Shown in pieces: positions 61,234 to 64,000 of a stretch of 64,000 nt of DNA (positions are counted from its first letter, which is position 1; each line of letters begins with the position of its first letter). The notes beneath the pieces are model-generated. The model saw nothing but the letters and a program-made list of their open reading frames with translations. It made no database searches and was not told the DNA's origin. Made by a program: the position numbers and the translations under genes. This stretch comes from Cichorium intybus (taxonomy: Eukaryota > Streptophyta > Magnoliopsida > Asterales > Asteraceae), in NCBI GenBank assembly GCA_023525715.1, contig CM042010.1:156602407-156666406 (forward strand). Direction: 5' to 3'.

Positions 61234-62471
61234 TGCTCAAAACCAGCTTCCACCTCTACCCAAAAGGCAAGGGTATGAGAGTTAACGGGTTCGATTTACT
61301 GGGCGACGGCATCTTCAACATCGACGGTGATGGGTGGAAGTTTCAGAGACAAGTTTCGAGTCACGAGTTCAACACAAGGTCTCTGCGGAAATTCGTCGAA
61401 CATGTGGTGGACGTTGAGCTTACCGACCGTCTAGTGCCGATACTCGCCAGCTCCGCCGCTACGAGAACCACTGTCCTTGACTTCCAAGATATACTTCAGA
61501 GATTTGCGTTTGATAACATATGCAAGATCGCATTCGGATATGATCCTGCTTACTTGATGCCGTCCCTGCCGGAAGCCATATTCGCCACCGCGTTTGAAGA
61601 AGCTGTTTTTATCACTACCGGCAGAATCCGCACGAATCTTCCGATGATATGGAAACTAAAACGACTTCTGAACATTGGGTCAGAAAAAAGGCTTCGTATC
61701 GCCGTCGGCGTCGTTCGAGAATTCGCTAACAAGGTCACCAAAGAAAAAAAACTAGAACTGGAGCAAAAATCATCCCTCGATTCAGTTGATCTACTTTCTC
61801 GGTTTCTGAGCTCCGGTCATTCCGATGAAAAATTCGTCGCTGACATCGTCATTAGCTTCATATTGGCGGGAAGAGACACAACGTCGGCGGCTTTGACGTG
61901 GTTCTTCTGGTTGCTTCACAAGAATCCCAGGGTCGAAAGCGAAATTCTCAAGGAAATCAAAGAAAAATCAGAATACTCCATTTACGACGAAGTGAAAGAT
62001 ATGGTTTACACCCACGCTTCTCTCTGCGAAAGCATGAGACTTTACCCGCCGGTGCCCATCGATGGAAAGCAAGCAGCGGAGGACGACGTTTTGCCTGACG
62101 GCACCTTCGTGAAGAAAGGTTGTCCAATATCGTATCACATTTACGCAATGGGGAGGTCAGAGGAGTTGTGGGGGTCCGACTGGGCGGACTTCCGGCCTGA
62201 GCGGTGGTTGGAGAAGGATATTTCAGGACGGTGGGTCTTTAAACCGAGGGATGCTTATGAGTATCCGGTGTTTCAGGCGGGCCCGCGTGTTTGTTTGGGG
62301 AAAGAGATGGCATTTTTGCAAATGAAGAGGGTGGTGGCTGGTGTTTTACGGCGGTTTAGGGTGGTTCCAGCGGCGGATGACCTCGTCGACCCGGTTTACG
62401 TATCTTCCTTCACGGCGAAGATGAAAGGTGGGTTTCCGGTTAGGATAGAAGTGCGGAATGAGATCAAGTAA
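61234..62471 (+). pseudogene. CYP94-like cytochrome P450, 3' part (interrupted gene)
   Basis: Continues the frame of 54425-54718 from the TGCTC duplication. The remaining 1.2 kb is fully open. Motifs: WKFQRQVSSHEFNTRSLRKF (C-helix), I-helix oxygen-binding AGRDTTS, K-helix ESMR, PERF-type FRPERW, heme loop FQAGPRVCLG with the cysteine ligand, and the tail MKGGFPVRI. The pattern YPPVP...DDVLPDGTFVKKG...YAMGR is typical of CYP94 fatty-acid / jasmonoyl-isoleucine omega-hydroxylases (family knowledge); the subfamily is not settled. The in-frame ATG 61221 just inside the LTR could start a truncated protein without anchor, unlikely to work as a membrane P450. Apart from the insertion I see no damage. 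Confidence 0.9.
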
Positions 62472-63895
62472 TGGTGGACCGGTGGACCCATGAAGGCATG
62501 AATCATGAAAGTTGATAACGAACCTCAAAACTATTTTATTGTGCGACCTACTAATCTGGTTATATGTGAATTTGTGTCTGGACGCTTGTTTCAAATTTAA
62601 GCTTGTTATTTTATGTAAATTTGTGACCGCCTAAATGTAATGAAAACGATGTAAAAATATTATAATGCTACTAGACAGCATGCTAGATGAATCTTTGAGT
62701 TTCGCACCGAAAACGATTGCCTGATTTTTTTTTTTTGTTAACGTTAGATCGATAGAAACAAAGTTCTATCCGAGTATGATCGAAGCTCGATTGGCTTCGA
62801 GTCGTTATGGACATGGTGTATGATTTTAATTGCATACTCAAAATATATTTCAAGTAGAATCTAATCATCTATGTTCTTGATTTGTAGTCGAGGTTTATTC
62901 ACGTTCTCTTTTAGTTTTGAAAATCAATGCATCTTTTGAATTTATAATCTATAACTTATAATAAACAAGGGCATCGTTTAAAAGTGTTTATTTCATGTGT
63001 CATTATTCTAAAGCCTCAAATCCTATTTTCCGGCTAAATTTGTTTGACATTTTAATTATTAACTTTAACAAGACTCTAGCGTTTGATTATTTTTTGTGGC
63101 TATCGACATCATGTAGTATGATGGTTTTTCTTCATTTATCTATTCGATTATTCTTCTCATAATTTCCGTTTACGCAACCTTAAATTCTATCATTATAAAA
63201 ATATACATGAACTAATTTAAGATATTTAATAAAGTTATATTTTATTTATAGCTACCTCAAAATTTATTTTACTTGATAACCACCGGGCCTGTTGTTTGTT
63301 AACTAAATGTTCAATGATATTAACGTATTTTGACATCTTTTAATATCAAAGATCACATGCTATGTTGAGTTTATGTTTTGTGGCTTAATTACGAATAATA
63401 TTATTTTTTTTAAACTTTTTCAGGATAGATAATTAATACATCGACTATGTTTATCTGATTTTTGATGATTTGCAAGTGTTTAAAAATAATGTCATGATTT
63501 AAAAAGTTTTCAATGTTTAAAAAATAAATATAAATACAAAAATGATATAATATCCAATCATACACTTCTAATTCAAAGTTATATGATTAAGAAAAGGTTA
63601 CGACCTAAGAGATAAAAAAAGTTATGTCTCAAAAAGTAACAAAAGAGAATAATTATTATCTAAAAACAAAAAGAAACACCAAAAATTGATTAGAAACTAT
63701 TAACCTTTCTAAAATATAAAAATAGAGAAAAATAAATAAGGTAACATTTAATTAAATATATAAAAATATTAATAAAGGGAAAAATAGAAAAAACCCATAA
63801 TAAAAAAATAGAAAAAAAATATTTCACTGGAATGTTACACATTTTAATAGAGTATTACACATATAGTGTAATATTTTATTAGAATATCACAAAAA

Positions 63896-63949
<54 letters not shown>

Positions 63950-64000
63950 TATACCTAATAAATAAAAATAACTTTTTGCCATGTGTCATCACCATATTTA
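62472..64000. other. AT-rich sequence after the P450 gene
   Basis: 62472-62660 is probably 3' UTR. Beyond that there is no gene or element end I can support. Confidence 0.5.
63899..63946. repeat. (TA)n microsatellite, about 24 units
   Basis: Uninterrupted TA alternation near the window end. Confidence 0.93.

Overview
This is 64 kb of nuclear DNA from a flowering plant, very probably a eudicot. The evidence is AT-rich sequence, GT-AG introns, a 36-exon class XI myosin, an F-box/kelch protein of the OR23 type, a CYP94-type cytochrome P450 and many plant-type transposons. The repeat style suggests Asteraceae (lettuce/sunflower relatives), but that is a tentative impression. I saw no rRNA, tRNA, CRISPR array or bacterial-type operon.

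Layout. (1) About 111-14085 and 15906-31335 are two copies of one tandem segmental duplication, separated by a 1.8-kb spacer. Copy 1 carries an intact class XI myosin gene (2919-13790). Copy 2 carries its dead paralogue (about 23541-31042), which has lost the motor domain and is riddled with indels. Comparing the copies shows which insertions are younger and which older than the duplication. Younger: a TTA-flanked element at 975-1944, a 4.4-kb Mutator-like element (MULE) at 17147-21578, a gene-capturing TIR element at 21773-23528, and a solo LTR at 25816-26361. Older, because they sit in introns of both copies: a solo LTR in intron 21 and foldback elements in introns 27 and 30. (2) 31336-36600 is dense in small DNA transposons: PIF/Harbinger-like MITEs, a 314-bp hairpin element, a copia relic, and a Harbinger element that carries only the Myb/SANT-like ORF1. 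(3) 37660-39024 is an intact two-exon OR23-like F-box/kelch gene. (4) 39025-53600 is a repeat desert. It holds a decayed MULE transposase, a LINE 3' end split by a gag-only LTR retrotransposon, a TIR element sitting in a TA microsatellite, a hAT MITE with a perfect 8-bp target duplication, and another Harbinger-like element. (5) 54425-62471 is a CYP94-like P450 gene interrupted by a full-length Ty1/copia retrotransposon (54719-61233). The LTRs of this element look identical and its 1468-aa polyprotein is open, so the insertion is very recent.

The host genes (myosin XI, OR23-like, CYP94-like) are unrelated single genes, not a pathway. The most unusual parts are the natural live/dead myosin pair, the MuDR-like MULE with an intact GRF zinc-finger membrane protein opposite a dead transposase, the TIR element carrying two exons and an intron of an Obg-like ATPase gene, and the fresh copia knockout of the P450. 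Element boundaries and target duplications were read by eye. Where none could be found I say so.
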